A DNA stretch of 22,035 bases, from the IMG/VR virus record IMGVR_UViG_3300031673_000541, positions 1-22,035 of that record; one strand, written 5' to 3'. Origin of the DNA: a virus. The position numbers and the translations under genes were made by a program. Position 1 is the first letter of the stretch. Every line of letters starts with the position of its first letter. This document shows positions 20,720 through 22,035 of this stretch, piece by piece. Under the pieces are notes generated by a model, which saw only the letters and a program-made list of their open reading frames with translations, was not told the origin of the DNA and did not search any database.

Positions 20720-20940
20720 CACCTAAAACAACAGGATTCAGAAAAGCTCTTACACTAAGAGAGATAAAAAATATGTGTGCAAGTGGATTAGGATGTGACG
20801 ACTGTGAATTTGTTCAACCAGGTAACAAATGCTTTTTTGGTAGACCTCCTGAAGGATGGAATATCAATGTCTTATCAACAAAGTATTCTAAAACTTTACG
20901 AAAGGAAACACGTGATCTCACAACAGCAAATGTCTCTTAA
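20716..20940 (+). CDS. Small Cys-motif hypothetical protein
   Basis: A 74-residue protein with start at 20716 (GAGGGA upstream and an ATGA overlap); 20701 is an alternative. The MCASGLGCDDCEFVQPGNKC segment holds four Cys (spacing C-x5-C-x2-C-x8-C) that could bind one zinc ion or a cluster, followed by FFGRPPEGW. Otherwise unknown. The 3' part overlaps the next gene in another frame. Confidence 0.45.
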   Translation: MTPKTTGFRKALTLREIKNMCASGLGCDDCEFVQPGNKCFFGRPPEGWNINVLSTKYSKTLRKETRDLTTANVS

Positions 20941-21130
20941 AGAGTTGAATGAAGAAATACGAAATGTCAACAGTGATATGTATTTCCGTCTGAAAGATGT
21001 TAAGACAGAGTATGCTGCAAAGATTGCAATTCTTGAAAAAGCTATCAAAAAGCATCCTGATACAATAAAAGCTGAGAAGGCTAGAAACACTGCACTCAAA
21101 ACAATGAGAAAGGAGTTGAAACGTGGCTAA
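20867..21130 (+). CDS. Helical hypothetical protein
   Basis: An 87-residue, mostly helical protein (SLKELNEEIRNVNSDMYFRL, a KTEYAAKIAILEKAIKKH segment, TALKTMRKELKRG). Start uncertain: 20867 (AAGGA about nine bases upstream) overlaps the preceding gene by 74 bases; 20930 overlaps it by only 11 bases but has no evident ribosome binding site. Coiled coil is likely. No function recognised. Confidence 0.4.
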   Translation: MSYQQSILKLYERKHVISQQQMSLKELNEEIRNVNSDMYFRLKDVKTEYAAKIAILEKAIKKHPDTIKAEKARNTALKTMRKELKRG

Positions 21131-21308
21131 AGCACCTTGGTATATGAGACCTACTTCAGGTCAATGGATTAAAGATATTCGTGGACATGAACGGTATGTT
21201 CAGGAGTTCAAAATCATCAAATGGAGATTCTACATCCATGTGTGTAGGAAACTTCTGATGATGTACCCTAAGATCGCATGGTTCAGAATGTTTGGAAAGA
21301 AAAAATGA
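21123..21308 (+). CDS. Small basic aromatic protein with GTG start
   Basis: A 61-residue protein beginning with GTG; AGGAG lies seven bases upstream, which decides the start. It is rich in Trp, Tyr, Arg and Lys (WYMRPTSGQWIKDIRGHERY, WRFYIHVCRKLLMMYPKIAW). Overlaps the previous gene by eight bases and the next by ATGA. Unknown function. Confidence 0.45.
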   Translation: MAKAPWYMRPTSGQWIKDIRGHERYVQEFKIIKWRFYIHVCRKLLMMYPKIAWFRMFGKKK

Positions 21309-21571
21309 CACTTTCAACAATCAAAACACCTGACATTATTAAGTATTATTTCGATAATTTGATATGTCAGGCTATAGTTATGAAATCATACAGAAACATA
21401 TTCTCTGATGTGTACCAGCAACTTGAAAACATGCCACCAATAGTGATATATAAGCATGCAACCTTCACCATCCAGAGAGTGTCCGGTGGCTTTTACATTG
21501 AAAGAAGTGACATGTATAGGAAAGAAATAATTGCAAGTAGAATAAAATTTTTAAAAAGGAGAATAAAATGA
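21305..21571 (+). CDS. Small hypothetical protein
   Basis: An 88-residue protein starting at 21305 (GGAAAG upstream, ATGA overlap with the previous stop); 21278 is a longer alternative. N-terminal helices (IIKYYFDNLICQAIVM) are followed by a β-hairpin-like segment (VIYKHATFTIQRVSGGFYIE) and a basic C-terminus. It ends in ATGA with the next gene. No function recognised. Confidence 0.45.
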   Translation: MTLSTIKTPDIIKYYFDNLICQAIVMKSYRNIFSDVYQQLENMPPIVIYKHATFTIQRVSGGFYIERSDMYRKEIIASRIKFLKRRIK

Positions 21572-22035
21572 CAGATAGATGTTGTAAAGATTGCATCAGC
21601 ATGGATATACTGCTTACTGCAGAGCCTTGTCACTCATGTGAAGAAGGTTGCAATTTTAACCCCATTCAAAAAGAATCTGTTAAAAAGGAAAAGATAATGA
21701 AAACATTAAATGAAATAGCAGATGCCGTGCACCAACTGGCTTGGGAAAAGGGTTGGCATTCCGAAAAGGAAAATGAGGACACATTCATAGAACGTGCGTG
21801 CAATAATCTACATGACGAAATCAGCGAGCTTCACGAAGCTTGGAGAAACAATATGTTACGCTCTCCGTGTGATAAATCAGAAAATATGATAAAGTGCGGA
21901 ATAGAACCACTATCCTGCATAGAGGAGGAGTTAGCCGATATCGTTATTCGAGTTCTCGACAACTGTCGCAAACTTAAAATCGACATTCAATCGGCAATCG
22001 AACGCAAACACAAATATAACACAACCCGGTCACAA
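21568..22035 (+). CDS. MazG-like nucleotide pyrophosphohydrolase with Cys-rich N-terminus, 3'-truncated
   Basis: The frame runs off the window after 156 codons. Residues 1-32 hold six Cys (CCKDC, PCHSCEEGC), suggesting a small zinc module. From residue 44 the protein is MazG-like: AWEKGWH, then NNLHDEISELHEAWR (E-x-x-E helix) and CIEEELADIVIRVLD (E-E-x-x-D helix), the metal-binding pairs of the all-α NTP pyrophosphohydrolases, followed by AIERKHKYNTTR. GGAG precedes the first ATG; ATG 21697, with AAAAAGGA upstream, could start the MazG part alone. The bases from about 21720 use codons such as CGC, CTC and TCG more than the neighbours. It may degrade non-canonical or host alarmone-type nucleotides; substrate unknown. 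Confidence 0.72.
   Translation, partial: MTDRCCKDCISMDILLTAEPCHSCEEGCNFNPIQKESVKKEKIMKTLNEIADAVHQLAWEKGWHSEKENEDTFIERACNNLHDEISELHEAWRNNMLRSPCDKSENMIKCGIEPLSCIEEELADIVIRVLDNCRKLKIDIQSAIERKHKYNTTRSQ

Noticed and set aside
1-22035. CRISPR array, insertion sequence, tRNA or rRNA genes
   Set aside because: No regularly spaced direct repeats, transposase motifs or RNA-gene consensus sequences were seen on either strand.

Overview
The window reads as part of a tailed double-stranded DNA phage (Caudoviricetes) genome. It is AT-rich, every supported gene is on the + strand, genes are packed with ATGA or TAATG stop/start overlaps, and standard stops are used. There is no integrase, repressor gene, transposase, tRNA or CRISPR array. 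The host cannot be named. The left-hand protein's wording (LPNAAADAAGG, DTGTTIPSQI) resembles tail proteins I associate with uncultured aquatic phages, but that is recall, not a search.

Layout. (1) Positions 1-2858 are the end of a structural block: a long tail-fibre or baseplate-like protein, probably cut by the window edge, a DUF2612-like tail protein, and a small tail-associated protein. (2) Positions 2859-3213 are an AT-rich non-coding region with a complex regulatory or origin-like element (copy A) and a sigma70-like promoter. (3) Positions 3214-13023 are a recombination and replication block: Lys-rich protein, degenerate SNF2-type helicase, RuvC-like resolvase, RecB/Cas4-type nuclease with a probable Fe-S cluster, Sak4-like RecA-fold ATPase, DUF669-type ssDNA-binding protein, family A DNA polymerase, an ExoX-C/DUF3820-like small protein and a TOPRIM primase fused to a helicase-like ATPase. 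(4) Positions 13023-18632 are nucleotide metabolism mixed with two glycosyltransferases: GT25-like glycosyltransferase, dimeric-type dUTPase/MazG-like enzyme, nucleoside deoxyribosyltransferase, HD 5'-nucleotidase-like enzyme, thymidylate-kinase-like protein, GT-A glycosyltransferase, zinc-ribbon protein, atypical ThyX and dCMP deaminase. A large nested hairpin lies between thyX and the deaminase. (5) Positions 18633-18977 hold a second, related copy (copy B) of the intergenic element, again followed by the same promoter type. (6) Positions 18978-22035 are a run of small early-type genes, with a third promoter of the same class, ending in a MazG-like pyrophosphohydrolase cut by the window edge.

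How it fits together. dCMP deaminase, dUTPase, ThyX and the kinase-like protein form a route towards dTTP. The helicase, nuclease, resolvase, annealing ATPase and SSB form a recombination cassette beside the polymerase and primase-helicase. The two glycosyltransferases and the deoxyribosyltransferase/HD/kinase trio are not explained by ordinary thymidylate synthesis and could indicate modified DNA bases. The most distinctive non-coding signal is the pair of similar intergenic elements in direct orientation bracketing the whole 15.5 kb replication/metabolism block, each with ACGTAT words arranged as inverted repeats around an AT-rich core and each followed by the same promoter.
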